Made by a program: the position numbers and the translations under genes
DNA from: Nocardioides lianchengensis
Lineage (GTDB): Bacteria > Actinomycetota > Actinomycetes > Propionibacteriales > Nocardioidaceae
DNA length: 64,000 nucleotides
Reading direction: 5' to 3'
Assembly: GCF_900101465.1 (NCBI RefSeq)
Contig: NZ_FMZM01000004.1
Location: forward strand, 47,279 to 111,278
Part shown: piece after piece, positions 44,575 to 52,688 of the stretch
How positions within the stretch are numbered: the first letter of the stretch is position 1
How the letters are laid out: each line of letters begins with the position of its first letter
The notes under the pieces: generated by a model
What the model was told of the DNA's origin: nothing
Databases searched by the model: none
Seen by the model: the letters and a program-made list of their open reading frames with translations, nothing else

Positions 44575-45605
44575 GCGTCGAAGTCCACCACGACGCGGTC
44601 GGACACGGGCGCGCTCTGGCAGGTGAGCACGTAGCCCGCGTCGACCTCATCGGGCTCCAGCGCGTAGTTGCGGCGCAGGTCGACCTCGCCCTCGCGGACC
44701 AGCGCGCGGCAGGTGCCGCAGACGCCGCCCTTGCAGGCGAAGGGCAGGTCGGCGCGGACCGCCTGCAGACCGTCGAGCACGCTGCTCTCGCGCGCCACCC
44801 GGGTCGTGACCGCGCGACCGTCGAGCACCGCGGTCACCTCGCTGGTCTCCCCCGTCGGCGCCGCCTCGGCCCGGACGACGGCGGGCGGCGGCTCGTCGAC
44901 GTGGAAGAGCTCGACGTGCACCCGCTCGGGCGGTACGCCGAGGTCGGCGAGCACCGCACGTGCCTCGACGACGAGCGCGTAGGGGCCGCAGACCCAGACG
45001 TGGTCGACCCCGTCGAGTGGCGCGACCGTGGTCAGCAGCCGACGCAGCCGGTCGGCGTCGAGACGGCCGCTGAACAGGTCCACGTCGCGGGGCTCACGAC
45101 TCAGCACGTGCACGACCGACAGCCGCGGCCCATGCCGGTCCTTCAGGTCCGCGAGCTCCTCGGCGAACATCACCGAGCCGCTCGTGCGGTTGCCGTAGAG
45201 GAGCGTGACCTCACCGTCGCCGGACAGCGCGGTCGCGGCGATCGAGAGCAACGGGGTGATGCCGGACCCGGCGCCGATGCAGAGGTGGCGACCGCCCGGC
45301 TCGACCCGCCACCGGCCGGTCGGCGGCAGCACCTCGACCGTCGCACCGGGCGTGACGTCGCGGACCAGCCAGCGTGAGAACAGCCCGTCGGGGATCTCGC
45401 GCACGCCGATGCGGGGCGGGGCGCCGACGGGGGCGCAGATGGAGTACGAGCGGCGGTGCTCGACGCCGTCGACGACCCGGCGCAGGGTGAGCGACTGGCC
45501 GGCCTCGAAGGCGAAGGCCTCCGCGAGGTCGTCGGGGACGGCGAAGGTCACCGCCACCGCGTCGTCGGTCAGCCGGTCGACCCGGGCCACCTCGAGCAGC
45601 GGCAT
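44571..45605 (-). CDS. paaE: Phenylacetyl-CoA epoxidase reductase subunit PaaE
   Basis: This 344-residue reductase passes electrons from NADPH to the PaaABCD epoxidase. Domains: FAD-binding (RSYSIC near residue 52), NAD(P)-binding (GAGSGITPLLSIA), and a C-terminal plant-type [2Fe-2S] ferredoxin with Cys291, 296, 299 and 329. ATG at 45605 shares a base with the paaD stop. Confidence 0.93.
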   Translation of the reverse strand: MPLLEVARVDRLTDDAVAVTFAVPDDLAEAFAFEAGQSLTLRRVVDGVEHRRSYSICAPVGAPPRIGVREIPDGLFSRWLVRDVTPGATVEVLPPTGRWRVEPGGRHLCIGAGSGITPLLSIAATALSGDGEVTLLYGNRTSGSVMFAEELADLKDRHGPRLSVVHVLSREPRDVDLFSGRLDADRLRRLLTTVAPLDGVDHVWVCGPYALVVEARAVLADLGVPPERVHVELFHVDEPPPAVVRAEAAPTGETSEVTAVLDGRAVTTRVARESSVLDGLQAVRADLPFACKGGVCGTCRALVREGEVDLRRNYALEPDEVDAGYVLTCQSAPVSDRVVVDFDA

Positions 45606-46081
45606 CAGATCTCCTTGACGTGCTGGAAGGGCTCGAGGCACTCCGGGCAGCGGTAGAGCGCGGTGCAGGCCGACGGCCCGAACTCCGAGGTCCGGTCGGC
45701 CACGGCGCCGCAGCGCGGGCAGCGGACCACCCGCCGCGGCGGGGCCAGGGTGAGGACGACGGGCCCGGCCGGGGCGGGTCCCGGCGGGGAGATGCCGTGC
45801 TCGGCCAGCGCGGCCCGACCGCGGTCGGTGATCCGGTCGCTGGACCACGGCGGGTCCAGCTCGACCCGGACGCGGACGTCGTCGTACCCCTCCTCGGCGA
45901 GGCGGCGGACCAGGTCGTCGCGGATGGTGGCGAGGGCGGGGCATCCGGAGTACGTCGGCGTGATCGCCACCTCGACGCGGCCGTCGACCTCCGCCACCGA
46001 GCGGAGCACGCCGAGGTCCGCGATCGTCAGCATCGGCAGCTCGGGGTCGGTGACGGTGGCCGCCGCGTCGTAGGCGCTCAC
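45605..46081 (-). CDS. paaD: Phenylacetyl-CoA epoxidase maturation subunit PaaD
   Basis: A 158-residue protein: N-terminal DUF59/MIP18-like domain (DPELPMLTIADLGVLR, TPTYSGCPALATI) and a C-terminal zinc-ribbon-like region with four Cys (CPRCG and CPEC). Needed for Fe-S or di-iron assembly of the epoxidase. GTG overlaps paaC stop. Confidence 0.92.
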   Translation of the reverse strand: MSAYDAAATVTDPELPMLTIADLGVLRSVAEVDGRVEVAITPTYSGCPALATIRDDLVRRLAEEGYDDVRVRVELDPPWSSDRITDRGRAALAEHGISPPGPAPAGPVVLTLAPPRRVVRCPRCGAVADRTSEFGPSACTALYRCPECLEPFQHVKEI

Positions 46082-46923
46082 CAGCGCCCCTGCGGGTGCG
46101 CGCGGGCGACCGACTGCATCTCGGCGAGCAGGTCGGGCAGGTCGTCGGGGAGCTCGCCGCCCTCGTCCGGCCGCTCGAGATCCGAGGCGTCGAGGAGCTG
46201 GTCGAGGACCGCCTCCACGTCGTCACGTACGGCGGGGTCGCGGTCCAGCAGCTCGGCCCAGGCGGGGGCCAGCTGCCCGAGCGCCGCCGTCGTACGACGC
46301 CGCGACTCCCGCGTCCCGCGGGCCAGCGTGACGACCCAGCGCCCGGACCAGTCGCGGTGGTAGGTCAGCTCCTTGACCCCCTTCGCGGCGACCGCGGCGA
46401 GCACCGGGTCGGGGTGGCCGGTCAGCCGCTGCAGCACGACCAGCCGGACCGTCGAGGCGAGGAAGAGCCGGACGACGGTGTGCCCGAAGTCGCCGTTGGC
46501 GAGCGCGGCGGTGCGGGAGCCAGTCCAGGCGGGCGGGTCGCGGAAGAAGGCCAGGGCGTCCTCGGCGGGGACCGGCGAGCCGGCCGGCAGCTCCGGGACG
46601 ACGCCCGGCTCCACGACGGCGGCCCGGGCCAGCAGCAGCCGGGCCTGGCCGAGCAGGTCGAGCGCCACGTTCGCGAGGGCCACGTCGGTCTCCAGGTCGG
46701 GGGCGCGACTGCACCACTCCGACAGCCGGTGCGAGAGCAGCAGCGCCTCGTCGCCGAGCCGCAGGCAGAGGGCGGCCAGTGCGACTCGGTCGACGCCGTC
46801 GGGGACGTGCGGATCGATGCCGTCGAGCGGGTCGGCGAAGCCGGTGCCGAACGCCCAGTGGGCCGGGTCGGTCGCGTCGAGGCCGTCGTACGGACCGTGG
46901 TCGACGTTAGAGGTGGGGGACAT
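46078..46923 (-). CDS. paaC: Phenylacetyl-CoA epoxidase structural subunit PaaC
   Basis: A 281-residue ferritin-like protein that pairs with PaaA. LRLGDEALLLSHRLSEW, ALANVALDLLGQARLL and TYHRDW are family motifs. The N-terminal 40 residues are an extension. It overlaps paaB by 17 nt. Confidence 0.92.
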   Translation of the reverse strand: MSPTSNVDHGPYDGLDATDPAHWAFGTGFADPLDGIDPHVPDGVDRVALAALCLRLGDEALLLSHRLSEWCSRAPDLETDVALANVALDLLGQARLLLARAAVVEPGVVPELPAGSPVPAEDALAFFRDPPAWTGSRTAALANGDFGHTVVRLFLASTVRLVVLQRLTGHPDPVLAAVAAKGVKELTYHRDWSGRWVVTLARGTRESRRRTTAALGQLAPAWAELLDRDPAVRDDVEAVLDQLLDASDLERPDEGGELPDDLPDLLAEMQSVARAHPQGRW

Positions 46924-47182
46924 CGCCGACCTCGTAGAACGTCGGGTGCCGGTAGACCTTGTCGCCGGCCGGGTCGAACAGCGGCTCCTTCTCGTCCGGG
47001 CTGGAGGCGGTGATCGCGTCGGCGCGGACCACCCAGATCGAGACCCCCTCGTTGCGGCGGGTGTAGACGTCGCGGGCGTTGCGCAGGGCCATCGCGTCGT
47101 CGGCCGCGTGCAGCGACCCGACGTGGACGTGGTTGAGGCCGCGCTTGGCGCGCACGAAGACCTCGTAGAGCGGTCCGGTCAT
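46907..47182 (-). CDS. paaB: Phenylacetyl-CoA epoxidase subunit PaaB
   Basis: A 91-residue small subunit: [20 protein letters not shown] and [15 protein letters not shown] are diagnostic. It bridges PaaAC heterodimers. ATG at 47182 overlaps the paaA stop by 4 nt. Confidence 0.93.
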   Translation of the reverse strand: MTGPLYEVFVRAKRGLNHVHVGSLHAADDAMALRNARDVYTRRNEGVSIWVVRADAITASSPDEKEPLFDPAGDKVYRHPTFYEVGDVPHL

Positions 47183-48036
47183 CGGCTCGCCGCCTCCCGC
47201 ACCCAGGCGCCGTCGTCGTGGGCCTGCTGCCGGTGGGCGAGGCGCTCGGCGTTGCAGGGCCCGTCCCCGGACACGACCCGCTTCAGCTCGTCCCAGTCGA
47301 CGTCGTTGCCGGGCAGCGTCACCCCCAGCGCCTCGGCCTGCGGCGCCGTCATCTCGACGAACCGCGCCCGCAGCTCGTCGTTCGTGTGCCGCTTGATGCC
47401 CCAGGCCATCGACCGCGCGGTGTTCGGCGACTCGGCGTCGGGCGGGCCGAACATCATCAGCGCCGGCTTCCAGAACCGGTCGACCGACTCCTGCACCATC
47501 GCCCGCTGCTCGTCGGTGCCGCGCATCATCGTCATCAACAGCTCGAAGCCCTGCCGCTGGTGGAACGACTCCTCCTTGCAGATCCGCACCATCGCCCGCC
47601 CGTACGGCCCGTACGACGTCCGGCACAGCGGCACCTGGTTGCAGATCGCGGCGCCGTCGACGAGCCAGCCGATCGTGCCGACGTCGGCGTACGACGGGGT
47701 GGGGTAGTTGAAGATCGAGGAGTACTTCTGCGCGCCGCTCATCAGCCGCGCCTCCAGCTCGTCGCGGGTGACGCCGAGCGTCTCGGCGGCGGAGTAGAGG
47801 TAGAGCCCGTGGCCGGCCTCGTCCTGCACCTTCGCGAGCAGCACCTGCTTGCGCCGCAGGCTCGGCGCGCGGGTGATCCAGGCGCCCTCCGGCTGCATCC
47901 CGATCACCTCGGAGTGCGCGTGCTGGGCGATCTGGCGCACCAGCGTCCGCCGGTAGCCCTCCGGCATCCAGTCGCGCGGCTCGATCCGGTCGTGACGCGC
48001 CACCGTCTCCTCGAACTGCCGCTCCAGGTCGTCCAC
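47179..48036 (-). CDS. paaA: Phenylacetyl-CoA 1,2-epoxidase catalytic subunit PaaA
   Basis: A 285-residue di-iron oxygenase subunit that epoxidises the ring of phenylacetyl-CoA. Iron-ligand motifs DEAGH and EESFHQ (ExxH type) are visible, with [20 protein letters not shown] typical of PaaA. It is somewhat shorter than usual (about 310-330) at the N-terminus. GTG at 48036 preceded by GGGAGG. First gene of paaABCDE-tetR. Confidence 0.94.
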   Translation of the reverse strand: MDDLERQFEETVARHDRIEPRDWMPEGYRRTLVRQIAQHAHSEVIGMQPEGAWITRAPSLRRKQVLLAKVQDEAGHGLYLYSAAETLGVTRDELEARLMSGAQKYSSIFNYPTPSYADVGTIGWLVDGAAICNQVPLCRTSYGPYGRAMVRICKEESFHQRQGFELLMTMMRGTDEQRAMVQESVDRFWKPALMMFGPPDAESPNTARSMAWGIKRHTNDELRARFVEMTAPQAEALGVTLPGNDVDWDELKRVVSGDGPCNAERLAHRQQAHDDGAWVREAASR

Positions 48037-48050
48037 CGCGCCTCCCGCAT

Positions 48051-48072
48051 TTCCCGACCGATCGGTCGGGAA
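48051..48072. promoter_or_regulatory. Perfect 22-bp palindrome upstream of paaA (probable PaaR operator)
   Basis: TTCCCGACCGA and its reverse complement abut without a spacer, 15 bp before the paaA start. The core ACCGATCGGT resembles the ACCG...CGGT half-sites described for corynebacterial PaaR. The TetR protein at the operon's end is the likely ligand. Confidence 0.75.
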
Positions 48073-48111
48073 TCATCGTGACACGGCATGACGGGCGTCA
48101 CAAGGCCGTCG

Positions 48112-51009
48112 TCACCGCCCCGTCCACACCGGCGTTCGCTTCTCCGCGAACGCCGCGACCCCCTCACGGGCGTCGTCGGAGAGCATCACCGGCGTCGCGA
48201 GCTCGGTCTGCCGCTCGAAGCCCTCCTCGGCCGACCAGGAGGACGCGTCGTCGACGATCCGCTTGCCGACCGCGACGCTCAGCGGGGCGGACGCGGCGAT
48301 CGAGGCGGCCAGCCCGAGCGCGACGTCGAGCGCCGTGCCCGGCGGTACGACGCGGTTGACCAGCCCGAGCTCGTGCAGCCGGGACGCCGGCAGCGGCTCG
48401 CCGGTCAGCGCCAGCTCCAGGGCGACGGCGCGCGGGAGGCGGGTCCCGATCCGGAGCAGCCCGCCGGCGGCGGCGACCATCCCGCGCCGGGCCTCGGGCA
48501 GCCCCATCAGCGCGCCGTCCGCGGCGACCACCAGGTCGCCGCAGAGCATCAGCTCGAACCCACCCGCAAGGGCCGCGCCCTCGACGGCGACGACCAGCGG
48601 CTTGGTCGGCGGGCGCGCGGTGATGCCCAGCGGCCCCCGGCCGTCGGTGATCGGCAGCTCGCCGCGGTTCGCGGCGGCCAGGTCCATGCCCGCGCAGAAG
48701 TGGTCACCGGCGCCGGTCAGCACCAGCACCCGTACGGCGGGGTCCGCCTCCGCGTCGTCCAGCGCGCGCTCGAGCGCGACCGCGGTGCGGTGGTCGATCG
48801 CGTTGCGCACCTCGGGGCGGTCCAGGGTGATCACCGCGACCGCCCCCTCCCGCGAGGTCCGCACCGGTGCGGGCGGCGGCGCGGGGAGCTCCAGGCGCGC
48901 GGACGTGTCGACGGTCAGCCCGCTGCCGTCGTAGGTGACCCGGGTCCGCAGCAGGTCGGCCTCGTCCAGGACGCCGAGGGTCGGCCCGTCCTCGATCCGC
49001 AGCAGCACGCGGGCCCCGTCGTCGGCGATCACGCTGAGGATCGCGGCCTCCGCCGTACCGTCGCGGTCGAACGGGCGGGTGACCGCCTCCACGACCCCGG
49101 ACCCGTCGAGCGAGGTGCGGACCGGGCGCGGGGCGGGGCGCTCGAAGGCCGGGGTGAGGTGGGCGTAGGCCCGCGCGGGCGGAGTCGCCGCGTAGACGCC
49201 GATCGCGTGCTTGGTCGCGTACCAGCCCAGCGAGGTCGACAGCCCGACCCGCTCGGGCGCCGCGCGCAGCAGCGGCACCATCGTGGCGATCGCGTGGCTG
49301 CCGTAGTTGTTGCCGGGACCGCCGCCGAAGGTCAGCCCGCCGGTCACGCTGAGCGGCCGGTCGGGGTCGTCGAGCGGCAGGCCGAGCGCGTGCGCACCGA
49401 GCTGCACGGCAGCCGGGAAGCAGGAGTAGAGGTCGACCAGGTCGACGTCCTCGATCGCCAGCCCGGCGTGGTCGAGGACAGCGGCGCCCGCGGCCGCGAT
49501 GGCCGGCGAGGTCGCCAGGTCGGCGCGCTCGGAGACGAACCACTCGTCGGTCGCCGACGCCCCGGCGTGCACGAACACCCACTTCTCCTGCGGTACGCCG
49601 GCCGCCTCGGCCGCGGCCACGCTGGTCAGCACGATCCCCGTCGCCAGGTCGACCTGGAGGTTGGCGCACATCAGCTTCGTGTACGGGTCGCTCACCCAGC
49701 GGTTGCCCGGCGTCGGGTCGGCGACCTCGGCGGCCGTGCGGGCGGTCGGGTCCCAGGCGAACGGGTTGCGCGCGGCCACCTCCGACAGCCGCGACCAGAG
49801 CCGGCCCAGGGTGGCGCGGTGGTCGTCGTACGACGTGCCGGCGCGGCCGCGCAGCGCCGACTCGACCAGCGCGTAGGCGTAGATGGGCGCGCCCAGCCCG
49901 ACCGCGGTCTCGGCCTCGTTGTTGGCCGGCCGGTCGACCCCGATCACCCGGTCCGGGCGCTCGTCCTCGGCGACCCGCGGCCAGTCGGGCGTCCGCCCGG
50001 CCACCTGCAGCGCGGCCACGGTGGCGCCGGCCTCCGCCCCCGTCAGGAGTACGACGTCCGCGTGCCCGTCGACCACCTGCTGGGCCGCGTCGTTGACGAC
50101 CAGCTGCGCACCGTCGCCGCCGTACGGCGAGGACTGCACGGTGCCGGCCTGCGTCACCCCGACCAGCTCCGCGACCCGGCCCGCCTGGTTGCCGTAGGTC
50201 CAGCTCGCGCTCGGCACGGCGTACACGAGGTCGGCCTGCGCGAGCAGGTCGGCGGTGGCGCCGCTGTCGGCGACCGCCCCGCGCAGCGCCTCGACGGACA
50301 GCGCGACCGGCTCGCGCGGGGTGCTCAGGTCGGGCTTGCGCTGCACCAGCTGCCCGACACCGACGATGACCGGCGTGCGCGGGTCGAGCTCGCGGCCGGA
50401 GGCGTGGTGGCGGACCGGGTCGCGGGACAGCCGGAGCCGCGCGCCGCCCCCGGAGACGACCTGCTCGAGCGCGGCCAGCGACTCGGCCAGCGCGACCTCG
50501 ACGCTGCGGACCGCGGTGAGCCCGACCGGGCCGCGGACCGGCGCGCCGTCCAGACCGCCGTCGAGGCGGACCGCCGTACCGCCCTCGGCCGGGGCGAGCG
50601 TGCACCACAGCCCGATGACGATGCCCATCGGGCCGGTGCCGCGCAGTGCGAAGCCGTCCGGTCCGGCCGCCTCGACGCTCCAGCGCGCCTGGGCGGGGAT
50701 GTCCATGAGCCGGATCTGCTGGGTGAACTCCTCCCCCGCGCGCAGCCGGTCCGGCCGCTCGCCGCGCCAGGCGGCGTGCAGGGTCAGCCAGTCCGCGGTG
50801 CGGTCGAGGTCGAGGACGGCCTCGGCGACGACCTCGGGCGGCGCCGGCAGCAGCCGGGTCGCGCTGACCTGCCGCGCGAACGCCTCCAGGCCCGCCGGAG
50901 GGGGAACGTCGGGACCGCCCTCCCTGACGGCCCCGACGCCCGATCGGGTGGAGACGGCGGCGCGCGCGACGCTCACCAGGGTGCGGGCCGTGCGGATCAG
51001 CTTCGCCAT
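48112..51009 (-). CDS. SRPBCC - thiolase-like - crotonase triple-domain fusion protein
   Basis: One uninterrupted frame encodes 965 residues. Residues about 40-195: an SRPBCC (START-like) domain. Residues about 205-700: a thiolase-like domain (RTPVIVGVGQLVQRK, VFVHAGASATDEW, GGLTFGGGPGNNYGSHAI) followed by the extra C-terminal domain of type-1 thiolase-like proteins. Where thiolases have the Cys nucleophile, the sequence reads SSPYGGDGAQ, so condensation chemistry is doubtful. Residues about 714-965: a crotonase with both catalytic Glu, near 819 (GGFELML) and 839 (LPEARRG), so hydratase activity is plausible. ATG at 51009. It lies just upstream of paaA in the same direction, and a TetR gene is divergent. 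A CoA-thioester pathway role is inferred; substrate unknown. Confidence 0.85.
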   Translation of the reverse strand: MAKLIRTARTLVSVARAAVSTRSGVGAVREGGPDVPPPAGLEAFARQVSATRLLPAPPEVVAEAVLDLDRTADWLTLHAAWRGERPDRLRAGEEFTQQIRLMDIPAQARWSVEAAGPDGFALRGTGPMGIVIGLWCTLAPAEGGTAVRLDGGLDGAPVRGPVGLTAVRSVEVALAESLAALEQVVSGGGARLRLSRDPVRHHASGRELDPRTPVIVGVGQLVQRKPDLSTPREPVALSVEALRGAVADSGATADLLAQADLVYAVPSASWTYGNQAGRVAELVGVTQAGTVQSSPYGGDGAQLVVNDAAQQVVDGHADVVLLTGAEAGATVAALQVAGRTPDWPRVAEDERPDRVIGVDRPANNEAETAVGLGAPIYAYALVESALRGRAGTSYDDHRATLGRLWSRLSEVAARNPFAWDPTARTAAEVADPTPGNRWVSDPYTKLMCANLQVDLATGIVLTSVAAAEAAGVPQEKWVFVHAGASATDEWFVSERADLATSPAIAAAGAAVLDHAGLAIEDVDLVDLYSCFPAAVQLGAHALGLPLDDPDRPLSVTGGLTFGGGPGNNYGSHAIATMVPLLRAAPERVGLSTSLGWYATKHAIGVYAATPPARAYAHLTPAFERPAPRPVRTSLDGSGVVEAVTRPFDRDGTAEAAILSVIADDGARVLLRIEDGPTLGVLDEADLLRTRVTYDGSGLTVDTSARLELPAPPPAPVRTSREGAVAVITLDRPEVRNAIDHRTAVALERALDDAEADPAVRVLVLTGAGDHFCAGMDLAAANRGELPITDGRGPLGITARPPTKPLVVAVEGAALAGGFELMLCGDLVVAADGALMGLPEARRGMVAAAGGLLRIGTRLPRAVALELALTGEPLPASRLHELGLVNRVVPPGTALDVALGLAASIAASAPLSVAVGKRIVDDASSWSAEEGFERQTELATPVMLSDDAREGVAAFAEKRTPVWTGR

Positions 51010-51025
51010 CTCGTCATCACTTTCC

Positions 51026-51037
51026 GTCTGGTCAGAC
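51026..51037. promoter_or_regulatory. Operator-like dyad GTCTG-GT-CAGAC
   Basis: A 5-bp perfect inverted repeat with 2-bp spacer in the 54-bp gap between the divergent fusion and TetR genes. A TACGGT -10-like hexamer 6 bp from the TetR ATG suggests a leaderless TetR transcript. Confidence 0.5.
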
Positions 51038-51063
51038 TGTTTCTGGGACACTACGGTAGCGCC

Positions 51064-51657
51064 ATGGACGAGCGGCCGCGCAGGACCCAGGCCGAGCGCA
51101 CCGCCGCCACCCGCGCCCTGCTCGTCGACGCGGCCTTCGCGTGCCTGCTGGAGAAGGGGTACGGCGCCACCACCGTCGGGGCCGTCCAGGAGCGCGCCGG
51201 CGTCGCGCGCGGCACGCTGCTGCACCACTTCCCGACCCGGGCCGCGCTGATGGTCGGGGTGGTCGAGGACATCGCCGCGCGGCGGCTCGCCGTCCTCGCC
51301 TCCGACGCCGGGCCGCCGCCCGGCCACGGCTGGGACGCCGTCGTCGACCTGGTCTGGCGCGACCTGCAGAGCCCGGCGTTCCTCGCCGCCCTGGAGCTCT
51401 GGGTCGCCGCCCGCACCGACGACGCCCTGCGCGAGGCGTTGGTCCCCCTCCAGGCCCGGCTCTTCGGCGCCATCCACCGCGCGGTCACCGCCCTGATCGG
51501 CGACGACCCGCGCGCGCCCACCCTCGTGCAGTTCACGATCGACCTGCTCACCGGTACGACGATGACCGGCATGCTCGGCCCCGGCCGCGAGCAGACCGCC
51601 GTGGTCGTCGAGCGCTGGAAGGAGACGCTGGTGACGTTGACGGGTCCCGCGCTGTGA
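51064..51657 (+). CDS. TetR-family transcriptional regulator
   Basis: A 197-residue TetR protein with HTH TTVGAVQERAGVARGTLLHH. Divergent from the triple-domain fusion and probably its repressor. Its stop overlaps the next gene's GTG (GTGA). Confidence 0.87.
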   Translation: MDERPRRTQAERTAATRALLVDAAFACLLEKGYGATTVGAVQERAGVARGTLLHHFPTRAALMVGVVEDIAARRLAVLASDAGPPPGHGWDAVVDLVWRDLQSPAFLAALELWVAARTDDALREALVPLQARLFGAIHRAVTALIGDDPRAPTLVQFTIDLLTGTTMTGMLGPGREQTAVVVERWKETLVTLTGPAL

Positions 51658-52085
51658 CCGAGCGACGGAGGCTGCGCAAGGCCCACCACTACTACGAGCC
51701 GGCCCTGACGATCACCACGTCCGCGTCACCGGAGGCGTCCCTCGACACCCTCGTCGCCGGCCTGGTCGCCGCCAAGGCCGACCTGGTCCGGCGCGACCAC
51801 GGGTCCGCCACGCTGCAGCTCGGGACCTTCCTCCGGTCCTGGATCTTCAGCGACACGATGCTGCTCGACGTCGTCCGACCGCTGCGCACCTGGGGGATGC
51901 GGGCCACCGTGGACCTCCGGGTCCTCGACGTGGCGCCCCCCACGCAGGTCCGGGTCGCACTGACCAAGGTCGACCAGTACCGCGAGACCGTCCCGTACGT
52001 GCTCGCCGCGGTCGACGTCGCCGCGCAGGTGCTGCGGGACCGCGACTTCGTCACCGAGGTCGGCGAGGTCGAGCACGGGCCGTGA
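51654..52085 (+). CDS. Hypothetical protein coupled to TetR gene
   Basis: A 143-residue soluble protein that I do not recognise. It is Arg-rich at the N-terminus (RRRLRKAHHYYEPALTIT), with alternating beta-type strands; no signal peptide or membrane segment. The GTG overlap with the TetR stop indicates co-expression. Confidence 0.6.
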   Translation: MTERRRLRKAHHYYEPALTITTSASPEASLDTLVAGLVAAKADLVRRDHGSATLQLGTFLRSWIFSDTMLLDVVRPLRTWGMRATVDLRVLDVAPPTQVRVALTKVDQYRETVPYVLAAVDVAAQVLRDRDFVTEVGEVEHGP

Positions 52086-52110
52086 CCTCCCGCCGCCGAC
52101 CCCGCGAGGG

Positions 52111-52455
52111 TTACGTGACCGGGCGGTGGTCCCGGCGGTGGAGCAGGACCGAGACCCCGGCGGCCGCGATCGCGACCAGTCCGGCCGCGACCCCGACGTA
52201 CACCGCCTGATCGAACCGTTCCTCGCCTGCCACGCGGCAGCTGGCCGCGATCTCGTCTTCGTCCGGCGGCGGCTCCCCGCCCACCGGGTCGATCGCGTCG
52301 TTGAGCACGGTGTCGTAGGGCGCCAGGCACGTGTAGGTGCCCCGGCTGGTGCCGTCGACCGTCGGGTTGTCGACCGAGATCCACAGCGCTGCGCCGGCCA
52401 CCACTACGGCGACCAGGGCGAGCACCGCTCGCAGCGACCGGAGCACGCGCAGCAT
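52111..52455 (-). CDS. Small two-helix membrane protein, hypothetical
   Basis: A 114-residue protein with transmembrane helices at about 8-28 and 86-106 and an acidic loop between, holding two Cys (in YTCLAP and ASCRV) that could form a disulfide outside the cell. ATG at 52455 is favoured by GGAGG 8 nt upstream. Upstream, 52456-52688 has a TTGACA hexamer (52595-52600) on the plus strand, a possible -35 for the BCCT gene, and nothing else that I recognise. Confidence 0.6.
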   Translation of the reverse strand: MLRVLRSLRAVLALVAVVVAGAALWISVDNPTVDGTSRGTYTCLAPYDTVLNDAIDPVGGEPPPDEDEIAASCRVAGEERFDQAVYVGVAAGLVAIAAAGVSVLLHRRDHRPVT

Positions 52456-52688
52456 CGGGTCCGCCTCCACGACATCGGAGTCTGGCAGGACGCGGCGACG
52501 ACGTACGGCGGAGCCGCACACCAGGCCCCACCGGTCGAGACCGCCCGGGCCGGGACCGATAACGGATCTCGATCGGTGGGTACACCCCGCCTCATTGACA
52601 CCGGCGCGAGCGCGCCACAAGGCTGGTCGCCACCTCGCGACCGACTCACCGGACGAGGACGCGCGAACATCCTCGGGAGGGGCGCGAG

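Noticed and set aside
48088..51657. Plus-strand open frame of about 1,190 codons antisense to the fusion gene and running into the TetR gene
   Set aside because: Its composition (Arg/Gly/Val/Asp/Gln-rich, no motifs) is that of a shadow of high-GC codon bias; the minus-strand fusion shows clear domains. Only its last 198 codons are real, as the TetR gene.
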